Source: a bacterium (GTDB lineage Bacteria > Cyanobacteriota > Vampirovibrionia > Gastranaerophilales > Gastranaerophilaceae). Taken from it: a DNA stretch of 13,725 nt. Positions 1-7,725 of the stretch are shown here, piece after piece. The translations under genes were made by a program, and so were the position numbers. A model generated the notes under the pieces. It saw only the letters and a list, made by a program, of their open reading frames with translations. It had not been told where the DNA came from and searched no databases. The first letter of the stretch is position 1; each line of letters starts with the position of its first letter. The DNA is taken from positions 1 through 13,725 of the forward strand of contig JAFXYU010000049.1 of assembly GCA_017541565.1 (NCBI GenBank), read 5' to 3'.

Positions 1-8
1 ATACCATG

Positions 9-14
9 TATAAT
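9..14 (+). promoter_or_regulatory. Possible -10 element upstream of glutaredoxin
   Basis: A perfect TATAAT lies here. The matching -35 region would fall outside the window, so only half of the promoter can be judged. Transcription would start near base 20-21, right at the ribosome binding site, giving a very short leader. In DNA this AT-rich a chance match is possible. Confidence 0.3.
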
Positions 15-20
15 AATGAA

Positions 21-28
21 AAAGGAGG
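21..28 (+). promoter_or_regulatory. Strong Shine-Dalgarno that fixes the glutaredoxin start
   Basis: AAAGGAGG ends five bases before the ATG at 34. It therefore selects that ATG over the in-frame ATG at 16, which lies upstream of the site and has no ribosome binding site of its own. Confidence 0.85.
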
Positions 29-33
29 TTTAT

Positions 34-264
34 ATGTTAGACTTGTACATTCTTGAAACTTGTCCGTATTGCAAAAAGGTTATGAATTTTATGGACGAAA
101 ACAATATTGAATATAATAAAATTGATACTGCAGAAAAGCAATATGAAGATGCTCTTATTCAAATCGGAGGGAAACGCCAAGTACCGTTTTTGGTGGACAA
201 AGACAGAAATATACAGATGTACGAATCCGATGACATAATCGAATATGTTAAGACAATAATATAA
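34..264 (+). CDS. Glutaredoxin-like thiol-disulfide oxidoreductase
   Basis: This 76-aa protein is a single small thioredoxin-fold domain of the glutaredoxin type. It would reduce disulfides or glutathione-mixed disulfides in the cytoplasm. The dithiol active site CPYC sits at residues 10-13. The cis-proline segment RQVPF is near residues 48-52, and YESDDI near 63-68 matches the glutathione-contacting turn of glutaredoxins and GST N-domains. The length is normal for a minimal glutaredoxin and there is no signal peptide. I place the start at ATG 34 because AAAGGAGG ends five bases before it. The next gene begins 68 bases downstream and seems to have its own promoter, so this gene may be monocistronic or the last of an operon entering from the left. 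The family call is secure, but the in vivo electron donor (glutathione or another thiol) cannot be read from the sequence. Confidence 0.9.
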   Translation: MLDLYILETCPYCKKVMNFMDENNIEYNKIDTAEKQYEDALIQIGGKRQVPFLVDKDRNIQMYESDDIIEYVKTII

Positions 265-274
265 AAATCTTGTA

Positions 275-305
275 TTGTAATCTTTTGGTGATAGTATCGT
301 ATAAT
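275..305 (+). promoter_or_regulatory. Candidate promoter for the 204-aa orphan gene
   Basis: TATAAT at 300-305 is a perfect -10 match. The best -35 is TTGTAA at 275-280 with a long 19-base spacer. Transcription would begin near 312, about 20 bases before the chosen ATG at 333. The position supports the shorter start, because the upstream ATG at 270 would lie inside the promoter. Confidence 0.4.
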
Positions 306-332
306 AAGAAATCTAAATTAGGGAATATTATT

Positions 333-947
333 ATGAAGATTACGAATATAGATAGCAACTGCCCCTCCGGCAAGGGGTACTTACATAAATCCGTATACAA
401 ATACATAAATACATCATCTGCTAATGCAAAAAAAGAACTTAGGGCTATAGAATCCAAAGTTCCGAAACAGCAATTTCAAGCGGCAATAAATCAAATTGAT
501 ACTATGAGAAAAACTACAATTGCAAATTTGGAAGCATTTATAAAAAAATGCCATCCGAAAACATTTTTTGTTATTGAGCAACATCTCGGGTACAATGCGA
601 GCATGAACCTGAATAACAAAAATTTAAAACTAAACTACAGTATTCCTGCAACCACACTTCTCAGGATGAGCGGAGTATGTGCCGATTCGGAAATCATATC
701 TCCCACACGCAGCCGCAGAATGGAACTCTTTAATGATTATGATGTCCGTTTGGGAGACCTCGACCTTAAACAAATTAAAAAATTCAGTGACGAACTCATT
801 AAAGTTGACCACGCTTGCGCAGACAATGCAATTTTAAAAAGTTATGAAAACCAGTCCGCAAATGAAGAAAAATCTTTTCTGGGACGATTTTCACATAAAA
901 AACATCACAAAAAAATCGAAAACTTTGCAAGAGAAATAGGTGCATAA
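333..947 (+). CDS. Hypothetical 204-aa soluble protein
   Basis: I do not recognise this protein. It has no signal peptide or membrane segment. Residues 30-75 look helical and charged. The middle (about 75-140) mixes hydrophobic stretches with a cluster of Arg and Ser (PTRSRRM near 124-130). The tail from about residue 180 is strongly basic (SHKKHHKK). Four cysteines (10, 73, 116, 162) are scattered without a metal-binding spacing. I chose ATG 333 rather than the ATG at 270 because AGGGA lies 8 bases upstream of it and the longer start would overlap a TATAAT box. The GH38 gene starts 28 bases after the stop with no clear ribosome binding site, so the two may be co-transcribed. The reading frame is very probably real, given its length, RBS and codon use like its neighbours, but the function is unknown. 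Confidence 0.7.
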   Translation: MKITNIDSNCPSGKGYLHKSVYKYINTSSANAKKELRAIESKVPKQQFQAAINQIDTMRKTTIANLEAFIKKCHPKTFFVIEQHLGYNASMNLNNKNLKLNYSIPATTLLRMSGVCADSEIISPTRSRRMELFNDYDVRLGDLDLKQIKKFSDELIKVDHACADNAILKSYENQSANEEKSFLGRFSHKKHHKKIENFAREIGA

Positions 948-975
948 TTAATCTTTTTGATGTATCATTAAACCT

Positions 976-3078
976 ATGAGAAAGCATGTTATAGCGTACG
1001 TCCATACGCACTGGGACAGGGAATGGTACAGAGAGTTTGAAATATTCAGAATGCGCCTTTTAAGGGTGTTTGATAATGTACTGGATATGCTTTCAAAAAA
1101 TAAAATTCCGTCATTTTATTTTGACGGACAGGTGAGTGCTTTAGAAGATTACCTCGAAATGCGTCCCGAAAAAAGGGAACTTGTTGAAAACCTTATTAAG
1201 CATAAAAAACTTTTTATCGGTCCTTTCTATTGTCTTGTTGACGAATTTTTAACGGACAAAACCTGTTTCTCAAAAAACCTTGAAATTGGGATAAAAACCG
1301 CACAAAAATACGGATGTGAAGATTTTATCGGATATCTTCCGGATACTTTCGGACACAGTCAAAACGTTGTTGAAATTCTGAGAGATTTTGGAATTGATAA
1401 ATGTATCGTATGGCGCGGATGCGGCGATTTCCCCGCAGAATTCAAATGGTGCGGAATGGATACGGTTAATCTTGTAAGAGGATATTTCCACGACGTATTT
1501 TCTATGAACGGCACTCCCGAACAAAAGGCTTTTGCGCTCAAAAAAGATTTAGATTTAATCTCGGAAAAATCTCCGCAATATATTCTGCTCCCAATCGGCG
1601 CAGATCATCTGGGAACAGAAAATGACCTTGCGGAACAAATCGAATCCATGAACGCTATTCTGAAGGATGATTACTATTTTACTCTGTCTTCCCCGTTTGA
1701 TTACTTTAAACGAGTAGAAGGAACTTTTAATAAATTTCATTGGGATAACGAACTCAGGGACAATTCAAGAACATTCACTCTTCAGGGGTGTTATTCTTCA
1801 CGCCTTGATTTAAAAAGAGAAAACGTAGAATGTACATACCTTTTGGATTTGGCATCAAGATTTGTAAAAGAAGAAAGAGAAAATAAATACAATTCATTAC
1901 TTGAATACGCATACAAAATGCTTCTCCAAAATCAAGCACACGACAGCATTTGCGGATGCTCTACGGATGATACGCACAGAGAAAATCTAATCAGGTACAA
2001 AAAGATTAAACAAATTGCAAACGGAATTATTGATGAACTCAAGTTCAAAAATAATTTTAACGAAAAACGCGTTCTGAATCTTTCTGACAGATATTTCTCC
2101 GGTATTGTTGAATTTGAATCTACGGAAAACCTTACGGGGTATGACAAAATTTCTTCAAGAAAAGGATTTGACCCGTATCTGCTTGCTGATACGCAAAGAA
2201 TACCGATAACAGAAGATTATACAAATATTTATACATACCTTGCTGAAGTTGAGGATATTGAGCCGAACGAGATGGACGTAATTATGCCTTCTCTTACTGA
2301 GTCGGATTTAAAATTATCGGACACAAGTATAGAAAACTCTAACATCAGCCTAAAAATTCACGACTCAAAAATTTTCATTAACGGTATTGAAATGACGCTT
2401 GTTGACTTTGCCGATTTAGGCGACAGTTACAACAATGCGCCCGACAAAAATGATTCCGGCAAAGAGTTTCGAGTTTTACGCTCTAAAGCAATCCTAAAAA
2501 CATCTGCCAGAGTCGGATTAAAAATTGATTTTGAAGGAGATTGGGACGTAATTTCTTTGACAGTTACTCTTGATAAAAAGTCCCGCCATTTAAAATTCCG
2601 CTTTGATTGGGAAAACTCCAAGAAAAACCACATTCTGAATGTCGGATTTATTATGGAAAGACCTATAAGAGAAGTCTATTCCGAAGATATGAATACACTC
2701 ATTAAGCGCAATTTTGACCCCGACTATAATATAAGAGAAAACCTTCCTACCGAGCGGGGAATTGAGGCAAGAACTAACACTGCACCTATGCAGAGAGGGT
2801 TACTGATTGATGAGGAAGGAAACAATTTGGGTATTGTAACAAAAGGGCTGACACAATATGAAGTGTTCAAAAACAGGCTCTACATACCGATACTTCGTTC
2901 AACAGGTCAAATTTCAAACCCGAATAATCCTGCAAGAACCACTCCCGCCGGTCCTCCGCTGGAAGTCAGCGACCTTCAGATGATAGGAAAATGCAAAGCT
3001 GAATTTTATGTATTTTTCGGAAACGAAAATGCGTTTGAAGATACAATAAGACAAGTGTATAACTATGTTATAGTTTAA
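976..3078 (+). CDS. GH38 family alpha-mannosidase (MngB-like)
   Basis: This is a retaining, zinc-dependent glycoside hydrolase of family 38, predicted to release alpha-linked mannose. The zinc-binding motif HTHWDREW is at residues 10-17, with ligands H12 and D14. LPDTFGHSQ at 121-129 carries the catalytic nucleophile D123, which is also a zinc ligand. PIGADHLG is at about 206-213, and QAHDSICGC at 320-328 supplies the last ligand, H322. The C-terminal beta region keeps the LRSTG...NPARTTPAGPP segment seen in MngB-type enzymes. At 700 aa it is shorter than E. coli MngB (877 aa), mainly at the C-terminus, but the catalytic residues are complete. No signal peptide is present, so it acts in the cytosol, on imported manno-oligosaccharides or mannosylated small molecules rather than on host glycans directly. 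No transporter or sugar kinase lies nearby. The start is set by the motif beginning at residue 10. No good Shine-Dalgarno precedes it, which suggests weak or coupled translation. The substrate (mannosylglycerate or N-glycan fragment) is uncertain. Confidence 0.92.
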   Translation: MRKHVIAYVHTHWDREWYREFEIFRMRLLRVFDNVLDMLSKNKIPSFYFDGQVSALEDYLEMRPEKRELVENLIKHKKLFIGPFYCLVDEFLTDKTCFSKNLEIGIKTAQKYGCEDFIGYLPDTFGHSQNVVEILRDFGIDKCIVWRGCGDFPAEFKWCGMDTVNLVRGYFHDVFSMNGTPEQKAFALKKDLDLISEKSPQYILLPIGADHLGTENDLAEQIESMNAILKDDYYFTLSSPFDYFKRVEGTFNKFHWDNELRDNSRTFTLQGCYSSRLDLKRENVECTYLLDLASRFVKEERENKYNSLLEYAYKMLLQNQAHDSICGCSTDDTHRENLIRYKKIKQIANGIIDELKFKNNFNEKRVLNLSDRYFSGIVEFESTENLTGYDKISSRKGFDPYLLADTQRIPITEDYTNIYTYLAEVEDIEPNEMDVIMPSLTESDLKLSDTSIENSNISLKIHDSKIFINGIEMTLVDFADLGDSYNNAPDKNDSGKEFRVLRSKAILKTSARVGLKIDFEGDWDVISLTVTLDKKSRHLKFRFDWENSKKNHILNVGFIMERPIREVYSEDMNTLIKRNFDPDYNIRENLPTERGIEARTNTAPMQRGLLIDEEGNNLGIVTKGLTQYEVFKNRLYIPILRSTGQISNPNNPARTTPAGPPLEVSDLQMIGKCKAEFYVFFGNENAFEDTIRQVYNYVIV

Positions 3079-3084
3079 CTTTTT
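3061..3084 (+). terminator. Weak hairpin at the end of the mannosidase gene
   Basis: AACTAT-gtt-ATAGTT (3061-3075) is a perfect 6-bp inverted repeat spanning the last codons of the mannosidase. A short T run (3080-3084) follows shortly after the stop. The stem is AT-rich with a tight 3-base loop, so any terminator activity would be weak. Confidence 0.2.
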
Positions 3085-3188
3085 AAAGCTTTGTTAATTT
3101 TTGTAAAATATTAAATTTACACCCTAAAGATTTTAAAAATTATGCCGATATAAATAATGGATACAAGGTTTATGTCGGAAGAAATTCA

Positions 3189-4316
3189 ATGACAAATCCA
3201 ATAACAAATAATAAATTTTCTTTATCAGGATTGAATGAATACCTTAAACAACAAGGTATTAAACAGCCTGAAAACTATAATATCGGAGAGTTATTTACTC
3301 AATGCGATAAATTTGACGAAAAAAATAATGAAGTCGAAAATGGAGATGGTTTTTTAAATAAAAAAGAATTAGAGCAGTTTCTTGATTTAGTCAAAAGCAA
3401 CTGTACAGATTTATATGAAAATATTAAAGCTTACGGAAGGCGTTTTTTCTTAATAATGGATGAAGATGACCGAAAAGATTTATATGCGTGGAAGACAGAA
3501 AACAGTTCCGTATGCAGAAATGATGCTCTTTATGTTGCTCCGCTTCCTGAAACAAAAGCATTAAACACAAATATCGTTAAAAATATCCATTTTAAATATG
3601 ACGAAAAAACCGAAAAAGCTTTGGAATATTATATTTGTAATGAAGCTGAAACACACGACGGCAAAGGAAAAATTACATATTTTAAAAGGATTCCCGAGAT
3701 TCGCTCCATGCCGGAAAATGAACGCAGTGAAAGAGATAAACGTCTGTTAGAAGAATATGATAATATGATTAAAATGATAAAAGCGGCTGCATACGATTAT
3801 GACGTTGACCCAAGATATATTGTTGCGATTATTCAGCGTGAAACAGGTTTTCAGGGAACAAATTATGATGCTGACGGCAAAAAGAGAAAGAACGTATCCG
3901 AAAGAGAAAAAGCAGGATGCGGATATATGCAGCTGGATGACATCACTGAAGTCGAAATTTTAGAAGGCTTTAGAAATCTTAAAACCGGGAAAGACTCGTA
4001 CACGACAAACGGAGTAAAAACTGCAAGATTTGGCAATGAGCTGGCAGAGTTATTGGAAAGCAGAAACTTCAAAACAGATTGTAAAGCAAGCGAAAAACCT
4101 GCTTTATTCAGAAAAATCAGAGATTATATAAAAACAAATAACGATCCTGAATTCAATATCAGATTGGGTACATTATTTTTAAGAGTACACCTTAAAAACA
4201 CCAAGGGAGACTTTAAAAAAGCCGCATTAAGATATAATGGGGGTGGCGACTCAGGTTATGGAGTCACAGCTGACTATCTTGAAAAAATATTGGAATGCGA
4301 GAGTAAAATAAGCTAA
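3189..4316 (+). CDS. SLT-fold lytic transglycosylase with N-terminal EF-hand-like loop
   Basis: This 375-aa protein has two recognisable parts. Residues 40-60 hold an acidic segment ending in NGDGFLNKKE, which fits an EF-hand calcium loop at positions 3, 5, 6, 8 and 12 but has Val at position 1. Residues 190-370 are a lysozyme-like SLT domain. It has the catalytic glutamate E218 in IIQRETGF, then GCGYMQL (243-249), NIRLGTLFL (323-331) and ALRYNGG (346-352), matching the ordered transglycosylase motifs. The family cleaves the glycan strands of peptidoglycan. There is no signal peptide or membrane anchor at the N-terminus, so the route to the wall is unclear. It may use a flagellar or other dedicated secretion path, or act after lysis. 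A weak Shine-Dalgarno (GGAAG) precedes ATG 3189 by seven bases. The gene converges on a second muramidase-like gene 19 bases away. I am fairly confident of the fold; activity and export are inference. Confidence 0.82.
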   Translation: MTNPITNNKFSLSGLNEYLKQQGIKQPENYNIGELFTQCDKFDEKNNEVENGDGFLNKKELEQFLDLVKSNCTDLYENIKAYGRRFFLIMDEDDRKDLYAWKTENSSVCRNDALYVAPLPETKALNTNIVKNIHFKYDEKTEKALEYYICNEAETHDGKGKITYFKRIPEIRSMPENERSERDKRLLEEYDNMIKMIKAAAYDYDVDPRYIVAIIQRETGFQGTNYDADGKKRKNVSEREKAGCGYMQLDDITEVEILEGFRNLKTGKDSYTTNGVKTARFGNELAELLESRNFKTDCKASEKPALFRKIRDYIKTNNDPEFNIRLGTLFLRVHLKNTKGDFKKAALRYNGGGDSGYGVTADYLEKILECESKIS

Positions 4317-4332
4317 ATATTTGCTAATATTT
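4315..4332. terminator. AT-only hairpin between convergent genes
   Basis: AAATATT-tgct-AATATTT is a perfect 7-bp inverted repeat. It overlaps the stop codon of the plus-strand gene and ends three bases before the stop codon of the minus-strand gene. Its position suits a bidirectional terminator, but the stem has no G or C and no clean T tract follows on the plus strand. Confidence 0.3.
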
Positions 4333-4335
4333 CAC

Positions 4336-5325
4336 TTACAACGGGCTTTTCTTATCACGAACTCTGTGTTGCTTATCTATAATACCGGATTTTTCTTCAA
4401 TAAGATTTTTCTGTTTCTCACTTGGGTTTTCTTTTCCTGCCCAAGGGTCAACTAACATAGCATAAACCCGTTTTGGCGAAATCGGTTCATTCAAAACTCC
4501 TGAATATCGCTTACAATTTTTAACATGTGTAATCATATAATCAAGCTGCTCAAAACGTGAAAGTTTTGTGAAATCCTGAATATTTGTTAACGGTTTTAAT
4601 TTAAGCCCTTTTACATCTAAAACTTTATGTTTTATTTGCTGGTTTATATCATTAAGACTAATCTGTGCAAACTGAAAAAGACCGTAATACTTTTTGTCAG
4701 GTGAAACTGATTTTGTGCTGAATCTTGACTCTTGTGCAAATATACCGCACATCTCATCTACAATTTGGTCTTCTTTTGTCGGATATTTCTCCGGATTATA
4801 AGGATGGTTTGTTTCTGTTATATTTAATTCTCTTGCAACATCATATAATTTTTCGATAAACTGATTAAATTCTTTTTTATCTTTGATACAAAAAGTTTCC
4901 GCCCAAGAATTTGAAATTTTTTGAACAGCCTTATTATACTGCTGTTGTCTTTTTGCAATTTCTGCTTTTTCTGCTTTTATATATTCATCTACCCGTTTTA
5001 AAGCCGCATCGTTTAACTTCATTTCCTTTGCTTTTTCGACAAAATCATCAACCGGATTTTCCCAAGAAAAAAGTTTTAAAGAGAGATTCTTTTCAGGTAC
5101 AAATGGGAGTATACCTTCATATAACTCACCTTTTGCATCATAAGTTTTTCCGTCAAACTGGAAAATACTTTTACTTTTATCCATCGAATTTTTTGCTTCG
5201 TAAAAAAGATTTATTTCTTTTCCTTCCAGCGTACTTCCGCCGTTAATATTGGCTTTTTCTGCAATAGCACGGTAAATTCCCGTGAAATCATCAATATTGA
5301 TTTTTTGCGAAAAATCATTAGGCAT
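4336..5325 (-). CDS. Lysozyme-like domain protein with degenerate EF-hand-like loop
   Basis: This 329-aa protein looks like a peptidoglycan hydrolase of the lysozyme fold, but of a different subtype from its convergent neighbour. The candidate catalytic glutamate is E199 in IFAQESRF. It is followed by YYGLFQFA (213-220), the counterpart of the GLFQF/GLMQ motif, and by RFEQLDYMI (257-265), which resembles the EQLDYV helix of phage and secreted lysozyme-like domains. Near the N-terminus, residues 26-37 (NINGGSTLEGKE) fit an EF-hand loop at positions 1, 3, 8 and 12, but the site is poor in acidic residues. A Lys/Glu/Gln-rich helix, possibly coiled coil, spans about 95-135. No signal peptide or membrane helix is seen. 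AAAGGA nine bases upstream of ATG 5325 supports the start. It follows the TPR-glycosyltransferase gene by 94 bases and may be read from it or from its own promoter. The domain call is moderately sure; enzymatic activity is inferred. Confidence 0.7.
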   Translation of the reverse strand: MPNDFSQKINIDDFTGIYRAIAEKANINGGSTLEGKEINLFYEAKNSMDKSKSIFQFDGKTYDAKGELYEGILPFVPEKNLSLKLFSWENPVDDFVEKAKEMKLNDAALKRVDEYIKAEKAEIAKRQQQYNKAVQKISNSWAETFCIKDKKEFNQFIEKLYDVARELNITETNHPYNPEKYPTKEDQIVDEMCGIFAQESRFSTKSVSPDKKYYGLFQFAQISLNDINQQIKHKVLDVKGLKLKPLTNIQDFTKLSRFEQLDYMITHVKNCKRYSGVLNEPISPKRVYAMLVDPWAGKENPSEKQKNLIEEKSGIIDKQHRVRDKKSPL

Positions 5326-5419
5326 AATAATCCATCCTTTAACTTACACTATTATTAACGGTAAATTAAGGGAAAAACTTTAATTTTTGGGATGAATTTT
5401 TACAAATTGTAATATTTGT

Positions 5420-6892
5420 CTACGACTGCAGTGCTTTTTCAATCTCGCCTTTGATTTCTTCCATCACGCCATTCCAGTCACCTATAGATTTCTGACGGAA
5501 CAGGCGGACATTATCGTACCAGTCGCATTTTGATAAATCTGTATGCCATCTCCAATTAACTTCATAAGGTAAAATTACCCAAGTCGGAATCCCCATAGCA
5601 CCCGCAAGATGCGCAAGTGATGTATCATTACAAATTAAAAGTTCAAGGTTATTCAATGCAGCGGCAGTCTGAGTAAAGTCAACCAAATCTTTACCAACAT
5701 CAACAACTCCTTCCAATTTTGACGTTTCTTCCGAACCTTCAAAAGTTTGGAAAGAGTAGAATTGAGTATTTTCAATCTGAGTAAGCGGAACAAATTTTTC
5801 TGCCGGAATTACTCTATCCGAATCATAATAAGTATTTCCCTGCCACTTTATACCAATTTTGATTTTGTCGGTATTAAAATATTTTTCTTTCGCTTCTTCC
5901 GTTTGCTTTGAACCTATTCCCAAATATCCGTCAGAAAGTACAAAAATATCTTTTTCGCTAAGTCCTAAAGCGTTTGGTATACTCAACAAAGGTATATGAT
6001 AATCAAACTCTATCATATTTTCCGGAACAAAAGTATCAATAATTTCATCAATACCAAGTTGTCTGTTTTCCCTAAACAATTGGGAAAGAGGCTTTTGACA
6101 TATAAAAATAAGTTTTTTACATTTCTTCTTTGCCAGAGGCAAAAATCTGCTGAACATTATTACATCGCCAAAACCTGCTTCATAATACACAAGAAGCGTT
6201 TTATCCTTAATATTTTCTCCCTTCCAAAGATTATCTTCTCTAACCTTGTTCGGATATGTTTTCTTCTCAATCCCGAGAGCCGCCGTCCTTGCAATACGCT
6301 TTTCAAAATATTTAAGACCGTGCTTATAATCCTTCATCCGCATAAGCGCAATCCCCAGAAAATATTCGGTTTCATCATCATTCGGCTTAATTTTATTACA
6401 TATTTTAAGAGCCGATACGGCATTATTGACTTCCGCCTCTACGCTATAAAGGTGAGCAAGATTAAACCAGCCTTGATACGATGAAGGATCTATTTTTAGG
6501 GCTCTTTCATAATACATTATCGCTTTTTTATTTTGTTTCAAATTTTTGTATGCTAACCCCAAATTAAAAAGCATTGAGAAATTTTCGGGAAAAAGTTTCA
6601 TAACATAATCTTCTTTTCCCGCAATCTTTTCGTAATCCCCTTTTCTTATGTACGCCTGAAAAAGTGTTTCAAAAAAATAACTCTCCGGTGAAATAGAAAT
6701 AGCCTTTTCAACATACTCAATTGCAGAATCAATATCACCCTGCTGAAGTTTTAAAACACCGAGAAGATTGTATACTTCCGCATTTTTGTCATCCATCCTC
6801 AGGGCTTCTTCATAAGCATTCATAGCATCATCAAGTTTTCCGTTTTGGTGGAATGAAAATCCGATATTAATAATATCACTAACTTCCGGCAT
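5420..6892 (-). CDS. TPR-repeat glycosyltransferase, GT9 (heptosyltransferase-like) domain
   Basis: This 490-aa cytosolic protein fuses tetratricopeptide repeats to a GT-B glycosyltransferase domain. TPR units cover roughly residues 4-71 and 106-207, with a degenerate unit between them; LAYKNLKQNKKAIMYYERAL is a clear example. The catalytic part begins near 222 with LWKGENI and VYYEAGFGDVIMFSRFLPL, equivalent to the glycine-rich loop of heptosyltransferase-like enzymes. It continues with GIKWQGN (347-353) and the nucleotide-sugar motif NDTSLAHLAGAMGIPTWVI (422-440), and ends with WRW (447-449). In this family the TPR part usually handles protein partners or acceptors, while the GT9-like part transfers a sugar. 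The exact donor and acceptor are unknown. The ATG at 6892 follows GAGG at a short distance and lies 11 bases after the stop of the 214-aa gene, so the two form an operon. The architecture is secure, but it need not be an LPS heptosyltransferase and may glycosylate a protein. Confidence 0.87.
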   Translation of the reverse strand: MPEVSDIINIGFSFHQNGKLDDAMNAYEEALRMDDKNAEVYNLLGVLKLQQGDIDSAIEYVEKAISISPESYFFETLFQAYIRKGDYEKIAGKEDYVMKLFPENFSMLFNLGLAYKNLKQNKKAIMYYERALKIDPSSYQGWFNLAHLYSVEAEVNNAVSALKICNKIKPNDDETEYFLGIALMRMKDYKHGLKYFEKRIARTAALGIEKKTYPNKVREDNLWKGENIKDKTLLVYYEAGFGDVIMFSRFLPLAKKKCKKLIFICQKPLSQLFRENRQLGIDEIIDTFVPENMIEFDYHIPLLSIPNALGLSEKDIFVLSDGYLGIGSKQTEEAKEKYFNTDKIKIGIKWQGNTYYDSDRVIPAEKFVPLTQIENTQFYSFQTFEGSEETSKLEGVVDVGKDLVDFTQTAAALNNLELLICNDTSLAHLAGAMGIPTWVILPYEVNWRWHTDLSKCDWYDNVRLFRQKSIGDWNGVMEEIKGEIEKALQS

Positions 6893-6903
6893 AAACCCTC
6901 TTT

Positions 6904-7548
6904 TTATATATTAAAACTCTTTCTTGAACCTTCCTCGTGGTACAAACCGCCGCCGCAAATAGTTTCAACAACCTTTAAAACAAATTCCCTTGATGCATCC
7001 GCGCTGTTTAAGAAAAATTCTCTGTTAGCAAGGTGTCTGATTTTGAAAATAGAATTTTGCGACTTATCTGCAGGAACATACAAAGACGCAACTTCTTTGT
7101 CCAGAAGAACTTGCATCATTTCACTGCGTGATTTTATACCTTCCATAAGTTCATTATAGTTTCCGTTAATTGCCATAATACGACCCGAGAACATCGGCGT
7201 TGCACCTTCTCTGAACAATGCCTGAGGTTCATAGTTACATCTTGTCGTAAGACTTATTGTATGCCAGAGAATATTTATAACAACTACGCTTTTATCTTTG
7301 TCATGCTCAACGTAAATATTTTCCGTAGTAATTCCTCTTGACGCAAAGGACTGCTTCAAAGTTTCTGCGATAGCCTTCAAATTATCAATCATTTCAGCAA
7401 AAATTTCGGTTGTATTCAATGTAGCATGCTGGTAATCCAAAAACTGCTTGTACATATGTGTTGATACAAGACCTATTCTCTCCTGTATAAGTGATGACTT
7501 TCTGAAGGAGGTTTCCGTATTGTTAAAATTTTCGTAACCCTGACTCAA
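6904..7548 (-). CDS. Hypothetical 214-aa protein, TTG start
   Basis: I do not recognise this protein. It is soluble, with no signal peptide in the chosen frame. A long helical stretch covers about residues 12-70, then alternating strand-like segments (NIYVEH, SVVVINILWH) and a second mixed half, ending with a Gly-rich ICGGGLYHEEG near 197-207. I start it at TTG 7548 because AAAGGAG lies eight bases upstream. The first in-frame ATG, at 7623, would add 25 residues, lacks a ribosome binding site and would overlap the best promoter. It is directly upstream of the TPR-glycosyltransferase (11-base gap), so it probably works with it, as an acceptor, a partner or an envelope factor. The sequence itself does not show which. 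Confidence 0.72.
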   Translation of the reverse strand: MSQGYENFNNTETSFRKSSLIQERIGLVSTHMYKQFLDYQHATLNTTEIFAEMIDNLKAIAETLKQSFASRGITTENIYVEHDKDKSVVVINILWHTISLTTRCNYEPQALFREGATPMFSGRIMAINGNYNELMEGIKSRSEMMQVLLDKEVASLYVPADKSQNSIFKIRHLANREFFLNSADASREFVLKVVETICGGGLYHEEGSRKSFNI

Positions 7549-7556
7549 TCCATAAT

Positions 7557-7563
7557 CTCCTTT
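7557..7563 (-). promoter_or_regulatory. Shine-Dalgarno that fixes a TTG start
   Basis: On the minus strand this reads AAAGGAG and sits eight bases before TTG 7548, an ideal spacing. It lies inside the longer reading frame that begins at 7623, so that longer start is unlikely. Confidence 0.75.
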
Positions 7564-7582
7564 ATATAATTGTACACTCAAA

Positions 7583-7611
7583 ACTATATCAAAGTAAACA
7601 TGGATTATTAA
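7583..7611 (-). promoter_or_regulatory. Candidate promoter of the 214-aa / TPR-glycosyltransferase operon
   Basis: On the minus strand TTAATA (7611-7606) and TATAGT (7588-7583) are separated by 17 bases, a 4/6 and 5/6 match to sigma-70 sites. Transcription would start near 7576, leaving about 28 bases of leader with the ribosome binding site. A competing pair, TTTACT-18-TACAAT (7598-7569), would leave almost no leader. Confidence 0.4.
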
Positions 7612-7725
7612 CTTTTGTAACAATTTTCAAAAAGAGCGTTATTAAATATTAAAAATGTGGAATTAGATAAACAGAAGTAATGTCCTTGAAATGTGTAAGT
7701 AAGGGATTTAGAAAGGAGAATAAAA

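Noticed and set aside
270..332. N-terminal extension of the 204-aa protein from ATG 270
   Set aside because: It would run through a TATAAT box and lacks a Shine-Dalgarno, while ATG 333 has AGGGA at good spacing.
4911..5246. A 111-codon plus-strand open frame
   Set aside because: It is antisense to the lysozyme-like gene, whose motifs and ribosome binding site are convincing, and its own product has low complexity.
5404..5421. Inverted repeat around ACAAAT...ATTTGT after the TPR-glycosyltransferase
   Set aside because: The stem is only six AT-rich pairs, and on the minus strand it is followed by A-rich rather than T-rich sequence, so it does not look like a terminator.
5996..6484. A 162-codon plus-strand open frame
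   Set aside because: It lies entirely inside the TPR-glycosyltransferase gene on the other strand, has no ribosome binding site, and its product is a Phe/Ile/Lys-rich antisense-like sequence with no domain.
7549..7623. N-terminal extension of the 214-aa protein from ATG 7623
   Set aside because: It has no ribosome binding site, contains the Shine-Dalgarno of the TTG at 7548, and overlaps the best promoter candidate.
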